A stretch of 64,000 bases of DNA from Candidatus Omnitrophota bacterium (GCA_014728045.1 WJMH01000018.1:47673-111672); one strand, 5' to 3'. Numbered from the stretch's first letter, positions 26,914 through 36,057 are shown. Translations and numbers: made by a program. The notes: generated by a model not told the origin, from the letters alone.

Positions 26914-27344
26914 ACGTAAAAAACCATAAAGGATTTACTCTGGGAGAGGTCATGATGGTGCTGGCCATTGTCATACTAGTGACGGCTCTGATGTGGCCTT
27001 TCATAAGCTACAGCAACCAGCGCCTGGCGAAGATAACCTGTTCCAACAACCTCAGGAAGATAGGAAGGGCTTTATATATTTACGCGATAGAGCACGAAGG
27101 ACAATTTCCCCCGGCGATAAAGACCCTTTACGATGAAGAGTACCTTGCCGATGAGAGGCTCATGGACTGCCCCGCGAGCAAGGCCCAGGGGACGACATCT
27201 TCTTCCGATTATATTTATACCGCGGGCCTTACGGTAAGGAGCCCGTCACGGGCCACGCTTCTCAGGGACAAGCAGACAAGCCATACCGGCGGAGGGATGA
27301 ACGTGCTCTTTGTTAACGGTGCAGTGGACTGGGTGGAAGAATAA
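26910..27344 (+). CDS. Type II secretion / type IV pilin-like pseudopilin
   Basis: The 144 residues carry a class III signal: short basic leader NHKG, cleavage before FTLGE, then a hydrophobic helix of about 20 residues (MMVLAIVILVTALMWPFI). A globular domain has Cys in ITCSNNLRKIGRAL and MDCPASKAQ and ends GGMNVLFVNGAVDWVEE, similar to the X9-DG tails of secretion pseudopilins in PVC bacteria. The start overlaps the coaB stop (ATGA). No other secretion gene is nearby; the role, such as a minor pseudopilin, is inference. Confidence 0.85.
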   Translation: MNVKNHKGFTLGEVMMVLAIVILVTALMWPFISYSNQRLAKITCSNNLRKIGRALYIYAIEHEGQFPPAIKTLYDEEYLADERLMDCPASKAQGTTSSSDYIYTAGLTVRSPSRATLLRDKQTSHTGGGMNVLFVNGAVDWVEE

Positions 27345-27376
27345 GGATCTTTTTCAGTGATCCCCGGGAAAGACGA

Positions 27377-27403
27377 TTGACATTTAATCGGGTGTATGAT
27401 AAT
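27377..27403 (+). promoter_or_regulatory. Possible promoter of the tRNA cluster
   Basis: TTGACA and GATAAT separated by 15 bases, a short spacer; TAATTT gives a 17-base spacer but a poor -10. It lies about 70 bases before tRNA-Cys. Confidence 0.4.
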
Positions 27404-27478
27404 TTAACTGTTTACTATAACTGGTAATAGTGCCTATATTTAGGTAAATGAACCCGTTATTGAGCATGTATGCTCCAG

Positions 27479-27552
27479 GGCGCGGTGGCCGAGTAGATAG
27501 GCAGCGGTCTGCAAAACCGCGTACACCGGTGCGATTCCGGTCCGCGCCTCCA
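27479..27552 (+). tRNA. tRNA-Cys (anticodon GCA)
   Basis: Acceptor GGCGCGG/CCGCGCC, anticodon loop CTGCAAA, T-arm CCGGTGCGATTCCGG, and discriminator U as required for Cys. CCA is encoded. First of a three-tRNA cluster. Confidence 0.96.
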
Positions 27553-27584
27553 CTAAAACCAGAGAGTCCCTACGGTTCTTTAAG

Positions 27585-27672
27585 GGGCGAGTGGCGGAAC
27601 TGGCAGACGCAAAGGACTTAAAATCCTTCGGTTGAATAAACCGTGAGGGTTCGATTCCCTCCTCGCCCACCA
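27585..27672 (+). tRNA. tRNA-Leu (anticodon TAA)
   Basis: An 88-base class II tRNA with acceptor GGGCGAG/CTCGCCC, anticodon stem AAGGA/TCCTT around CTTAAAA, a long variable arm (CGGTTGAATAAACCG) and encoded CCA. Discriminator A. Confidence 0.96.
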
Positions 27673-27767
27673 TAAGTGGGAAAGAGAGGCAGGTATAATC
27701 AGGGTGCCGGGAATTTTGATGAATTGGCGCCCGTTTTATGGTAATCTTTTACTGATAGAGATCGGGT

Positions 27768-27844
27768 GGGCGGTTAGCTCAGTTGGTTAGAGCGCCACGT
27801 TGACATCGTGGAGGTCACAGGTTCGAATCCCGTATCGCCCACCA
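27768..27844 (+). tRNA. tRNA-Val (anticodon GAC)
   Basis: Acceptor GGGCGGT/ATCGCCC, anticodon stem CCACG/CGTGG around TTGACAT, T-arm with GGTTCGAATCC and encoded CCA. Third of the cluster. Confidence 0.96.
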
Positions 27845-27857
27845 TTTTTCAACACGG

Positions 27858-27880
27858 GACACAGAGGGCTGTGTCTTTTT
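27858..27880 (+). terminator. Terminator between tRNA-Val and thrS
   Basis: A perfect seven-base stem GACACAG/CTGTGTC with loop AGGG, followed by five T. It ends 13 bases before the thrS ATG, so thrS needs read-through or a promoter not seen here. Confidence 0.75.
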
Positions 27881-27893
27881 GCGCTTAGAGAAC

Positions 27894-29663
27894 ATGGCAA
27901 AGAAAACGGACATTAAACTTGATAAGATACGCCACAGCGCGGCGCATGTGATGGCGGACGCGGTAAAAAAACTTTACCCCGGGGTCAGGCTGGGAATAGG
28001 CCCCGCGATAGAGGACGGGTTCTACTATGACTTTGATTTTACCGGCTGTGAGAATCCCCCGGGTGAGGACTCCGCGAGTTTCTCCCTGAGCCCGGAAGAC
28101 CTGCCGGAGATCGAAAAAGAGATGAAAAGGATCATAAAAAAGGACCTCCCTTTCGAAAAGAAGGTAGTAGGCAAAAAAGAAGCCGCCGGCATCCTGAAGG
28201 AAGAGGGCGAGACCTACAAGATGGAAATGCTCGAAGAGCTTCCCGAGGACGAGGAGATAACACTTTATTTCCACGGCGATTTTTTTGACCTGTGCCGGGG
28301 GCCGCACATAGACAGAACGGGCCAGATAGGCGCCTTTAAACTGCTTTCGCTGGCGGGCGCTTACTGGAAGGGGGAGGAGTCCAACCCCATGCTGCAGAGG
28401 ATATACGGAACGGCTTTTGAGAGCCGTGAAGAGCTGGATGAGTTCTTGCGCCTCAGGGAGGAGGCCCAGAAAAGGGACCACCGGAAACTGGGCAGGGAAC
28501 TGGAACTGTTCAGCTTCAGCGAGCGCATGGGAGGCGGGCTTGTTCTTTATCATCCGAAAGGCGCCATGCTGAGGCGGATAATAGCCGATTACATAACCGG
28601 CAAGCACCTGGAGAAGGGATACGAACTTATTTCGAGCCCGCACATAATTAAGAGCGATATCTGGATACAATCCGGCCATTACGACTACTACAAGGAGAAC
28701 ATGTACATCTTCCAGAGCGAGGGCCAGGAGTTCGGGGTAAAGCCGATGAACTGTCCCGGGCACATACTCGTTTACTCCTCCAGGACCAGGAGCTACCGGG
28801 ATCTGCCCATAAGGTATTTCGAGCTGGGTACGGTCTACCGTCACGAGAAGTCAGGCGTTCTCCACGGTCTTTTGAGGGTGAGGGGTTTTACCCAGGATGA
28901 CGCCCACATATTCTGCCTGCGCGAACAGGTGGAGTCGGAGGTCATGCAGGTCATAGACTTCGTTGACGAGACGCTCAAGGTTTTCGGTTTCAGCCAGTTC
29001 GAGATAGAGCTTTCCACTCGTCCTGAAAAGTTCATAGGCACGGAACAGGACTGGGAGGAAGCCACCGGGGCTCTTAAGAAGGCTCTTGAGACCAAAGGCC
29101 TGGAGTACGACATAAACGAGGGTGACGGCGCATTTTACGGACCCAAGATCGACATCAAGCTCACTGATGCCTTGGGCAGGTCCTGGCAATGCGCGACCAT
29201 ACAATGTGACTTCGCTCTGCCGGAGAGGTTCGACCTCAAATACGTCGACCAGGACGGGCAGGAAAAACGGCCCATCGTGCTTCACCGGGTCATACTGGGT
29301 AGTCTGGAACGCTTTATAGGGGCGCTTATCGAGCATTACGGAGGGGATTTTCCCCTGTGGCTGGCACCCGTGCAGGTCAAGGTGATACCCATAACCGAAG
29401 AACAGACCGATTACGCGCGGGAACTGGCCGGAGAACTTCACGGGAGAGGTTTCCGTGTGGAGATAGATGAAAGAGACGAAAAGATGCAGAAGAAAATAAG
29501 GGATGCAGAGCTGGCAAAGATCCCTTACATGGCCGTGGTCGGAAAGCGCGAGAAGGCCGATGGCACGGTCTCTCTCAGAAGCCGTAAACAGGGAAAAATG
29601 GGAGTTATGGATACTGGGGACTTCCTGGGTCTGCTGGGCCGCGAGACGGAACAGAAGAAATGA
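27894..29663 (+). CDS. thrS: Threonine--tRNA ligase (without TGS domain)
   Basis: Charges tRNA-Thr. The 589 residues start directly with the editing domain (HSAAHVMADAV, the HxxxH metal/editing motif), so the N-terminal TGS domain is missing. The class II core shows the zinc ligand Cys in GVKPMNCPGHILVY, motif 2 in VYRHEKSGVLHGLLRVRGF with DDAHIFC, and motif 3 in VILGSLERFIGALIEHYGG. The anticodon domain begins at APVQVKVIPI. The ATG at 27894 is chosen; a TTG at 27879 in frame lies in the T-tract of the upstream terminator and is less likely. Neither has a strong ribosome site. Confidence 0.95.
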   Translation: MAKKTDIKLDKIRHSAAHVMADAVKKLYPGVRLGIGPAIEDGFYYDFDFTGCENPPGEDSASFSLSPEDLPEIEKEMKRIIKKDLPFEKKVVGKKEAAGILKEEGETYKMEMLEELPEDEEITLYFHGDFFDLCRGPHIDRTGQIGAFKLLSLAGAYWKGEESNPMLQRIYGTAFESREELDEFLRLREEAQKRDHRKLGRELELFSFSERMGGGLVLYHPKGAMLRRIIADYITGKHLEKGYELISSPHIIKSDIWIQSGHYDYYKENMYIFQSEGQEFGVKPMNCPGHILVYSSRTRSYRDLPIRYFELGTVYRHEKSGVLHGLLRVRGFTQDDAHIFCLREQVESEVMQVIDFVDETLKVFGFSQFEIELSTRPEKFIGTEQDWEEATGALKKALETKGLEYDINEGDGAFYGPKIDIKLTDALGRSWQCATIQCDFALPERFDLKYVDQDGQEKRPIVLHRVILGSLERFIGALIEHYGGDFPLWLAPVQVKVIPITEEQTDYARELAGELHGRGFRVEIDERDEKMQKKIRDAELAKIPYMAVVGKREKADGTVSLRSRKQGKMGVMDTGDFLGLLGRETEQKK

Positions 29664-29710
29664 CCCGCCGCCGGCAGAAGCGCCCGGAATAAACTACCAA
29701 GGAGGCAGAC

Positions 29711-30265
29711 ATCGCTTACAGCAAAAAGCCACGATTCAACAGGAGGAAAAGATACGAGGACCAGACCAGGGTGAACACCCGCATAAGGGTGCCCAAGATA
29801 AGGCTGGTCGACGAGGACGGAGACCAGAAAGGCGTGGTGGACACAAAAGAAGGACTGGACCTTGCCAGGGAAAGAGGGCTTGATCTTGTGGAAGTGTCCC
29901 CCAACTCCGATCCGCCGGTTTGCCGGATAATGGATTACAGCAAGTACAAATACGAGCAGGAAAAGAAAAAGAAGTTGGCCAAGAAGAAACAGCATGTGAC
30001 GCACCTTAAGGAAATAAGGTTCAAGGTCCGGATAGAAGAACATGATTACCAGGTAAAACTGAAGCATATAAAAGAATTCCTTGAGAAGAAGGACAGGGTG
30101 AGGGTTTCGCTCAGGTTCAGGGGCAGGGAAATGGCGCACAAGGAACTGGGCAGGGAACTGATGCACAGGATAGCGAACGATGTCGCCGCCCTTGGCGAGA
30201 TGGAGTCCGAACCCAAACAGATGGGCAGGACCATGTCGATGACGCTGGTGCCCAAAAGCGGATAG
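29711..30265 (+). CDS. infC: Translation initiation factor IF-3 (AUC start codon)
   Basis: Prevents subunit joining and checks start-codon choice. The coding sequence, 184 residues, is assigned to begin at ATC 29711 because AAGGAGG lies five bases upstream. The residues that follow ([20 protein letters not shown]) then lead into [16 protein letters not shown], the conserved IF-3 N-domain. A GTG at 29771 is the first conventional start but would cut 20 residues and has no Shine-Dalgarno match. The C-domain has [20 protein letters not shown] and [10 protein letters not shown]. Rare starts in infC are known to autoregulate translation. infC-rpmI-rplT is the universal order. Confidence 0.93.
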   Translation: MAYSKKPRFNRRKRYEDQTRVNTRIRVPKIRLVDEDGDQKGVVDTKEGLDLARERGLDLVEVSPNSDPPVCRIMDYSKYKYEQEKKKKLAKKKQHVTHLKEIRFKVRIEEHDYQVKLKHIKEFLEKKDRVRVSLRFRGREMAHKELGRELMHRIANDVAALGEMESEPKQMGRTMSMTLVPKSG

Positions 30266-30314
30266 AAGAAGACCTCCCCTCGGGGAGCGAAAAAAGACAC
30301 AAAAGAGGAGAAAA

Positions 30315-30512
30315 ATGCCTAAACTGAAGACGAATAAAGGAGCGAAAAAACGCTTTAAGATCACAAAGACCGGCAAGGTCAAACGGCGAAAGGAAGGGGC
30401 CCGGCATATTCTTACCAAGAAGACGCGTAAAAGAAAGCGCTCTCTTAAGAAGGCCACGACCGTGGACAAGACCATGGAGAAAAAGGTCAAGAACCTTTTG
30501 CCGTATGAGTGA
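30315..30512 (+). CDS. rpmI: 50S ribosomal protein L35
   Basis: A 65-residue basic protein with the L35 pattern [20 protein letters not shown], then [20 protein letters not shown] near the middle. It lies 49 bases after infC. AAGAGGAG precedes the ATG. Confidence 0.96.
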   Translation: MPKLKTNKGAKKRFKITKTGKVKRRKEGARHILTKKTRKRKRSLKKATTVDKTMEKKVKNLLPYE

Positions 30513-30542
30513 GCCGGCAAAGACTGAACTGAAGGAGAAAAA

Positions 30543-30890
30543 ATGTCCAGAGTAAAACACGCGACAAGTTCGCATAAAAGAAGAAAAAAGACCCTGAAGG
30601 CGGTAAAGGGCCAGCGTGGCGCCAGGTCAAAGCTCTACCGTACGGCTAAGGAAGCCGAGCGTAAAAGCATGGTAAACAGCTATGACGGCAGAAAACGCAA
30701 GAAAAGGGATTATCGCGCCCTTTGGATTACCCGCATAGCCGCAGCCTGCAAGCAGGAAGGCATTTCCTACAGCAAGTTCATCTCGGGGCTTAAAAAGGCC
30801 AAGATCGAACTTAACAGGAAAATACTAGCCGATCTTGCCGCCAACGATAACCGCGGGTTTAAGGCGCTCGTAAAACAGGTAAAACCGTAA
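30543..30890 (+). CDS. rplT: 50S ribosomal protein L20
   Basis: The 115 residues include SRVKHATSSHKRRKKTLKAVKG and the globular C-domain with LWITRIAAACKQEGISYSKF and LADLAANDNRGFKALV. L20 is also a translational repressor of its operon in E. coli and B. subtilis; I do not see a clear operator in the short upstream gaps. AAGGAG precedes the ATG. Confidence 0.96.
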   Translation: MSRVKHATSSHKRRKKTLKAVKGQRGARSKLYRTAKEAERKSMVNSYDGRKRKKRDYRALWITRIAAACKQEGISYSKFISGLKKAKIELNRKILADLAANDNRGFKALVKQVKP

Positions 30891-30900
30891 AGACCGACGA

Positions 30901-32235
30901 ATGGGAAGGTTCACCCCTCCGCAACTGTTGATACTTAGTTTTCTGGGGGCCATACTTATTGGCACGGTACTTCTGTCCTTGCCCGCGGCGACCTACGGGC
31001 CGGGAAGGCTGAGCATGGTGGACAGCCTGTTCACCGCTACCTCGGCCACCTGTGTTACCGGCCTTGTGGTCAAGGATACCGGAGGCTATTTCACGACCTT
31101 CGGAAGATGGGTGATATTCGCCCTCTTCCAGGCGGGAGGACTGGGCATAATGACCTTTTCCACCCTTTTCGCGGTACTTCTGGGCCGCAGGATCGGTTTC
31201 AAGCAGACAGATATAATAAGAAGCACCCTAGACAGGCATAACATCCTGGGCCTCAGGAAACTTGTAATGTACATCCTGTCCATCACCCTGGCCTTCGAGG
31301 CGGTCGGTGCGACCTCTCTTTTCCTGCGGTGGAAAGCGACCACCGACTGGGGTACGATGGAGATCTTTGAGAAAGCGGTGTTCCATTCGGTCTCGGGGTT
31401 CTGTAACGCGGGGCTTTCCCTTTTCCGGGATAGTTTTACCAGGTTCGAGAGCGATCCGGTGATAAACCTGACGATGATGTTCCTCATTTTTTTCGGGGGC
31501 ATAGGGTTCATCGTTATAATGGACCTTATTAAGTTCTTTTCCTCAAAAGGCGTGAAAAGACGGGTGAGCCTGCAGTCAAAGGTCGCCCTTACGGTCTCGG
31601 CCGTGCTGATAATCGCCGGCGCGGTGCTTCTTCTTCTGTTCGAGAAGGATAACCTTATGAGGGCGATGACCTGGCCCGAAAGGGCATGGGGAGCTTTTTT
31701 CCAGTCGGTGACCGCAAGGACCGCGGGGTTCAATACTCTTCCGATCGCCAAACTGGCGACGCCGTCTCTTATATTCATAATATTCCTGATGTTCGTCGGG
31801 GCTTCGCCGGGATCGACCGGCGGCGGCATCAAGACCTGTACTTTCGCGGTTATCTTTTCGATGGTCATCAACATGCTCAAGAACAAGCGCAGGGTAATGC
31901 TTTTCGGGCGCTCCATACCCAGACAGGTCATCAGAGAAGCGCTTGTCATTTTCTTCCTTGCGCTTGTGTGGGTGTTCGGCGCGACGATGGTGCTCACCTA
32001 TCTCCAGGGAGGGCGGGGATCTTTCATCAAGAGCCTTTTCGAGGTGACTTCGGCTTTCGGTACCGTAGGGCTTTCTACCGGGATAACCCCCGGGCTCAAT
32101 GACTTGAGCAAGCTCTGCATAACCGCGACCATGTTCGCCGGGAGGGTGGGGCCCTTGACGCTGGCTTTAGCCGTGGCTTTCAGGGAGAGAAAGGACAATT
32201 TTGTTTTTCCCGAAGAGAACCTCATGGTAGGATAA
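30901..32235 (+). CDS. ktrB: Ktr/Trk potassium uptake channel subunit
   Basis: The membrane subunit of a TrkH/KtrB potassium transporter. The 444 residues form about eight transmembrane helices in four M1-P-M2 repeats. The four selectivity filters are visible: ATCVTGLVV, GFCNAGLSL, RTAGFNTLP and AFGTVGLSTG, each with the key Gly. The 444-residue size is closer to KtrB (about 450) than TrkH (480-490). The start is 10 bases after rplT and the RCK partner ktrA is 16 bases downstream. Confidence 0.93.
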   Translation: MGRFTPPQLLILSFLGAILIGTVLLSLPAATYGPGRLSMVDSLFTATSATCVTGLVVKDTGGYFTTFGRWVIFALFQAGGLGIMTFSTLFAVLLGRRIGFKQTDIIRSTLDRHNILGLRKLVMYILSITLAFEAVGATSLFLRWKATTDWGTMEIFEKAVFHSVSGFCNAGLSLFRDSFTRFESDPVINLTMMFLIFFGGIGFIVIMDLIKFFSSKGVKRRVSLQSKVALTVSAVLIIAGAVLLLLFEKDNLMRAMTWPERAWGAFFQSVTARTAGFNTLPIAKLATPSLIFIIFLMFVGASPGSTGGGIKTCTFAVIFSMVINMLKNKRRVMLFGRSIPRQVIREALVIFFLALVWVFGATMVLTYLQGGRGSFIKSLFEVTSAFGTVGLSTGITPGLNDLSKLCITATMFAGRVGPLTLALAVAFRERKDNFVFPEENLMVG

Positions 32236-32251
32236 GAGGGGGAGGTATCAA

Positions 32252-32959
32252 ATGAAACAGTTCGCAGTGATAGGCCTGGGCAGGTTCGGCGCCAGCGTGG
32301 CGCGCGCGCTGGCCAACAAGGACCAGCAGGTCCTAGCGATAGACAGGAACGAGGAATATGTTCACGACATGATGGACATAGTCACCAAGGCGGTTTGCCT
32401 GGACGCGACCGATGAAAAAGCGGTAAGGAGCGTCGGGCTCCAGGACGTGGACGTGGCCATATGCGGGATAGGCACGGACATCGAGTCCAGCATACTCATA
32501 ACACTTCTTTTGAAGGACCTGGGGATACCCGAGATAGTATGCAAGGCCATAAGCGTCCAGCATAAAAAGGTGCTTGAGAAGATCGGGGCCACCAGGGTGG
32601 TGCTCCCGGAAAGGGACATGGGCGACCGGCTGGCGGACACGCTTATATCCACTTCGGACAAAATACTCGATCACATAGGTCTTACCGGCGACTCCAGCAT
32701 AATAGAGATACTGCCTCCGGAAGAGTTCGTGGGCAAGACACTCAGGGAGCTTGACATTCGCGCCAAGCACGGAGTGAACGTGATAGCCATCAAGAAGAAG
32801 GTCTTGCAGGCCGAGGGAGATCAAGCCCAGGAAAAAGAGACGATAAACGTCACGCCTCAGGCGGATGACGTTGTCGCCTCGGGCGACATACTGGTGGTTT
32901 TCGGCCAGAACGATAAGATAGACGAACTTAAGAAGAAGGCCAAGGAGGAACAAGTTTAG
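32252..32959 (+). CDS. ktrA: Ktr/Trk potassium uptake regulatory subunit (RCK)
   Basis: The cytoplasmic ring that gates KtrB in response to nucleotides. The 235 residues have an RCK_N Rossmann fold with AVIGLGRFGASVARAL and the acidic end of strand 2 (LAIDRNEEY). An RCK_C domain follows (about 145-230, EFVGKTLRELDIRAKHGVNVIAIKK). An inserted charged loop near residues 185-205 (AEGDQAQEKETIN) lengthens the RCK_C. GGGGGAGG lies upstream. Confidence 0.93.
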   Translation: MKQFAVIGLGRFGASVARALANKDQQVLAIDRNEEYVHDMMDIVTKAVCLDATDEKAVRSVGLQDVDVAICGIGTDIESSILITLLLKDLGIPEIVCKAISVQHKKVLEKIGATRVVLPERDMGDRLADTLISTSDKILDHIGLTGDSSIIEILPPEEFVGKTLRELDIRAKHGVNVIAIKKKVLQAEGDQAQEKETINVTPQADDVVASGDILVVFGQNDKIDELKKKAKEEQV

Positions 32960-32972
32960 CTCAGGGGGATAG

Positions 32973-33995
32973 ATGGATATATTAAGCAGGCTTGATGACA
33001 TAAAAAAGGATTTCAAGGCGGAACTTGCTGCCGCGGCCGGGGAGAAGGCTCTTGAAGAGGTAAGGATAAAATACACAGGACGCAAGGGCGAACTTACGCG
33101 CATACTCAGGAGCCTGGGGGACCTTTCCCCGGAGCTCAAAAAAGAGGTGGGGAAAAAGGCCAATATACTCAAGAAGGAGTTCGAGGAGGCGATCTCCTCT
33201 TCCCGCGAAGAGGCGCAGCAGATAAAGGCGAGAAAGAAGCAGGAAGGGATCGATGTTACCCTGCCCGGGATAACCGAGCGGCTCGGCTCTCTTCACCCGA
33301 TAACCCAGACCATGGAAAAGATAAACGACATCTTCGTCTCGCTGGGTTTCCGGATAGCCGAAGGCCCGGAGATAGAGACGGAGTTCTACAATTTCGAGGC
33401 TCTTAACATACCGCTGGACCATCCCTCAAGGGACGCTTTCGACACTTTTTACATAGAGGGGGAGAACCTCCTCAGGAGCCACACATCCAACGTCCAGATA
33501 CATGTCATGCAGACCCAGCCGCCCCCGGTGCAGGCGATCATGCCGGGCAGGGTCTACAGGCCTGACACCGTCGATGCCACGCATTCGTTCATGTTCCACC
33601 AGGTGGAAGGTCTGATGGTGGATGAGGATGTAACCTTCGCGGACCTGAAAGGAACGCTTTCGATGTTCTGCAAGAGTATGTTCGGGGAAGAGATCCGGAT
33701 GCGCCTCAGGCCGCACTTCTTTCCTTTTACCGAACCCAGCGCGGAAGTGGACATCTCCTGCATAATGTGCAAGGGCAAGGGCTGCAGGGTCTGTTCGGGC
33801 AACGGCTGGCTCGAAATACTGGGCGCGGGCATGGTAGACCCCAAGGTTTTCGAGGCGGTGGGGTATGACGCAGGCAAATACACCGGGTACGCTTTTGGCA
33901 TGGGGGTTGAAAGGATCGCCATGCTGCAATACGGTATAGACGACATCAGGCTTTTTTACGAGAACGATATCCGGTTCCTTAATCAGTTCAGATAG
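32973..33995 (+). CDS. pheS: Phenylalanine--tRNA ligase alpha subunit
   Basis: The catalytic class II subunit. The 340 residues begin with a coiled-coil tRNA-binding arm (1-90) followed by PITQTMEKINDIFVSLGF, GPEIETEFYNF and HPSRDAFDTFYI. A Cys-rich segment IMCKGKGCRVCSGNGWLEIL near residue 265 is the zinc-like motif found in many bacterial PheS. Motif 3 is AFGMGVERIAMLQYG. pheT follows after 19 bases. Confidence 0.96.
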   Translation: MDILSRLDDIKKDFKAELAAAAGEKALEEVRIKYTGRKGELTRILRSLGDLSPELKKEVGKKANILKKEFEEAISSSREEAQQIKARKKQEGIDVTLPGITERLGSLHPITQTMEKINDIFVSLGFRIAEGPEIETEFYNFEALNIPLDHPSRDAFDTFYIEGENLLRSHTSNVQIHVMQTQPPPVQAIMPGRVYRPDTVDATHSFMFHQVEGLMVDEDVTFADLKGTLSMFCKSMFGEEIRMRLRPHFFPFTEPSAEVDISCIMCKGKGCRVCSGNGWLEILGAGMVDPKVFEAVGYDAGKYTGYAFGMGVERIAMLQYGIDDIRLFYENDIRFLNQFR

Positions 33996-34014
33996 AAATA
34001 ACGGGGAGAGGAAG

Positions 34015-36045
34015 ATGAGGCTAAGCTACAACTGGCTGAAAGAATATGTAGACGTCCATGCCGGGCCACGGGACCTGGCCACCGGGCTTACCATGTCAGG
34101 CTCGGAAGTGGGCCAGATGGAGGAGCGCGACGGGGACGCGGTAATGGAGCTTGAGATAACCACCAACAGACCCGATTGTCTGAACATCGTGGGTCTGGCA
34201 AGGGAAGCTTCGGCGGTCTTTAACCGGGACCTTAACGTGCCGCGGGCTGAAATATCCGAAACCTCCCAAGAGAGAATGGATATGGAATGCCGGATAAAGG
34301 CACCCGGCAAATGCCCCAGATACACGGCCAGGATAATAACCGGTATAACCGTCAAACCCTGCGGCGATAAAATAAGAAGACACATAACCTCGGTCGGCCT
34401 TCGGGAAGTGAACAACATTGTCGACGTGACCAATTTCTGTTTAATGGAACAGGGACAGCCCCTGCATGCATTCGACCTGGATAAACTTGAAGGCGGCAGA
34501 GTGATCGTCAGGGAGGCCGCCAAGGGAGAGAAGATAACGACCATAGACGGTGAGGAAAGAGAACTTGAAAAAGGCATGCTTGTCATAGCCGACGCGAAAA
34601 AACCCGTAGCCATAGCGGGGGTCATGGGCGGGAAAGAGACCGAGGTCACCGAAAGCACCAAGAACATACTCGTTGAAAGCGCCTATTTCGATCCGGTATC
34701 GGTAAGGAGGACCGCGCACGCTCTGGGGCTTTCTACCGACTCCAGTTACCGTTTCGAGCGGGGCGTGGACAAGGGCATGATCAAACCAGCGTCTGACAGG
34801 GCCGCCGAGCTCATCGTGGAGGAGGCGGGAGGCGACATAGGCGCTTTCTTTGATGAGGGCGCCCTTGAGGTGGAGACCCCCACCATAAAGTTCGATATGG
34901 CCAGGGCGGGCCGCATACTCGGCATTCCGCTTGAAACCGACCAGGTCGAGAACATTTTCCGCAGGCTGGGCATCACCGTGAACGAAAAAGACGAAAACAT
35001 CCTTACCGTGACCGGCCCGAGCTTCAGGGAGGATATAACAAGGGAAGTGGACCTGATAGAGGAAGTGGCCAGAATATATGGTTACCACAATATACCGGCC
35101 AGGGTAACAAAGCTCGTTCCCCAGGTCACTAGGAAGCAGCACCAGAGAAAGGTTCTGGAAAAGCTCAGGACCATACTGGCCGCCAGAGGCCTTAACGAGA
35201 TCATGACCTACAGCCTTGTTAGCCGGGAAGCGGTAGAAAGGTTCCGGGCGATATCCGCTGATGAGGTGGGACTTTTCAATCCGGTTTCGGAGCAGCACAG
35301 GTTCCTGACGCCGCATCTTGCCGATGGGATGCTGAGGTCCGTTGCCTGGAACGTGAACAGGGGCAACCGGGACCTGGGGCTTTTCGAGCTGGGTAAGAGA
35401 TATTCCCGCGAAGGCAAGGGTAAATACTCCGAATCACTTACCCTTTGCGTGGGCCTTACCGGCGATCTCAGGAAGAACTGGGAGGAAGGTGACCGTAAAG
35501 CGCATTTTTTTGATATAAAAGGCATGATAGATACCGTTTTCACGGGCTTCCGCCTTGAGCCTGCCTACGAACGCGCAGAGATCGAGTCTTTCGAAAGCGC
35601 AACGGAAGTAAAGATCACCGGGGAAAAGGCGGGCTTTATCGCCGAATGTGGAAGGAGCGTTCTGGATAAGTATGATATTGAACAGCCGGTGTTCATCGCC
35701 CAGATAAGGCTGGACGGTCTTATCAAGAACACTGACCTCGCGCATCATTATCGTTCCATCCCGCGGTTCCCGTCCTCCACGAGGGACGTTTCCGTGCTTT
35801 GTGAAGGATCGCTCCCGGCAAGGCAGATATATGACGCCATCCTGGAGTCGGGGGAGGAGCTCATCCGGTCGGCAGAACTGGTTGACGTGTATACCGGCGA
35901 GCAGGTCGAAGCCGGTAAGAAGAGCCTTACCTACAGCATTGAGTACGGACTCGACACCCGCACCCTCAAGGACGAGGAAATAGATTCTGTGCATTCCAGG
36001 GTCAAGGACCATATCAGAAAAAAACTGGGCGTGGCATTCCGTTGA
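34015..36045 (+). CDS. pheT: Phenylalanine--tRNA ligase beta subunit, short form
   Basis: The structural and editing subunit. At 676 residues it is about 120 shorter than the usual 790-800. After SYNWLKEYVDVHAGPRDLATGLTMSGSEV (about residues 3-31) the sequence goes directly to VMELEITTNRPDCLNIVGLAREA (B1 domain), so the EMAPII-like tRNA-binding OB fold that normally lies between is missing. The B3/B4 editing domain (ARIITGI..., EVNNIVDVTNFCLMEQGQPLHAFD), B5 and the C-terminal ferredoxin-fold anticodon domain (IPRFPSSTRDVS to KKLGVAFR) are present. The reading frame is intact. Confidence 0.94.
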   Translation: MRLSYNWLKEYVDVHAGPRDLATGLTMSGSEVGQMEERDGDAVMELEITTNRPDCLNIVGLAREASAVFNRDLNVPRAEISETSQERMDMECRIKAPGKCPRYTARIITGITVKPCGDKIRRHITSVGLREVNNIVDVTNFCLMEQGQPLHAFDLDKLEGGRVIVREAAKGEKITTIDGEERELEKGMLVIADAKKPVAIAGVMGGKETEVTESTKNILVESAYFDPVSVRRTAHALGLSTDSSYRFERGVDKGMIKPASDRAAELIVEEAGGDIGAFFDEGALEVETPTIKFDMARAGRILGIPLETDQVENIFRRLGITVNEKDENILTVTGPSFREDITREVDLIEEVARIYGYHNIPARVTKLVPQVTRKQHQRKVLEKLRTILAARGLNEIMTYSLVSREAVERFRAISADEVGLFNPVSEQHRFLTPHLADGMLRSVAWNVNRGNRDLGLFELGKRYSREGKGKYSESLTLCVGLTGDLRKNWEEGDRKAHFFDIKGMIDTVFTGFRLEPAYERAEIESFESATEVKITGEKAGFIAECGRSVLDKYDIEQPVFIAQIRLDGLIKNTDLAHHYRSIPRFPSSTRDVSVLCEGSLPARQIYDAILESGEELIRSAELVDVYTGEQVEAGKKSLTYSIEYGLDTRTLKDEEIDSVHSRVKDHIRKKLGVAFR

Positions 36046-36057
36046 CAGCAAAATGGA

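Noticed and set aside
27440..27673. A minus-strand frame across the tRNA-Cys and tRNA-Leu genes
   Set aside because: Antisense to tRNAs; the opening VGEEGIEPSR-type sequence is a well-known spurious annotation over tRNA-Leu/Ser genes.
30266..30314. Possible L20 or IF-3 operator hairpin (CTCCCCTCGGGGAG)
   Set aside because: Too short, and it does not resemble known L20-binding leaders.
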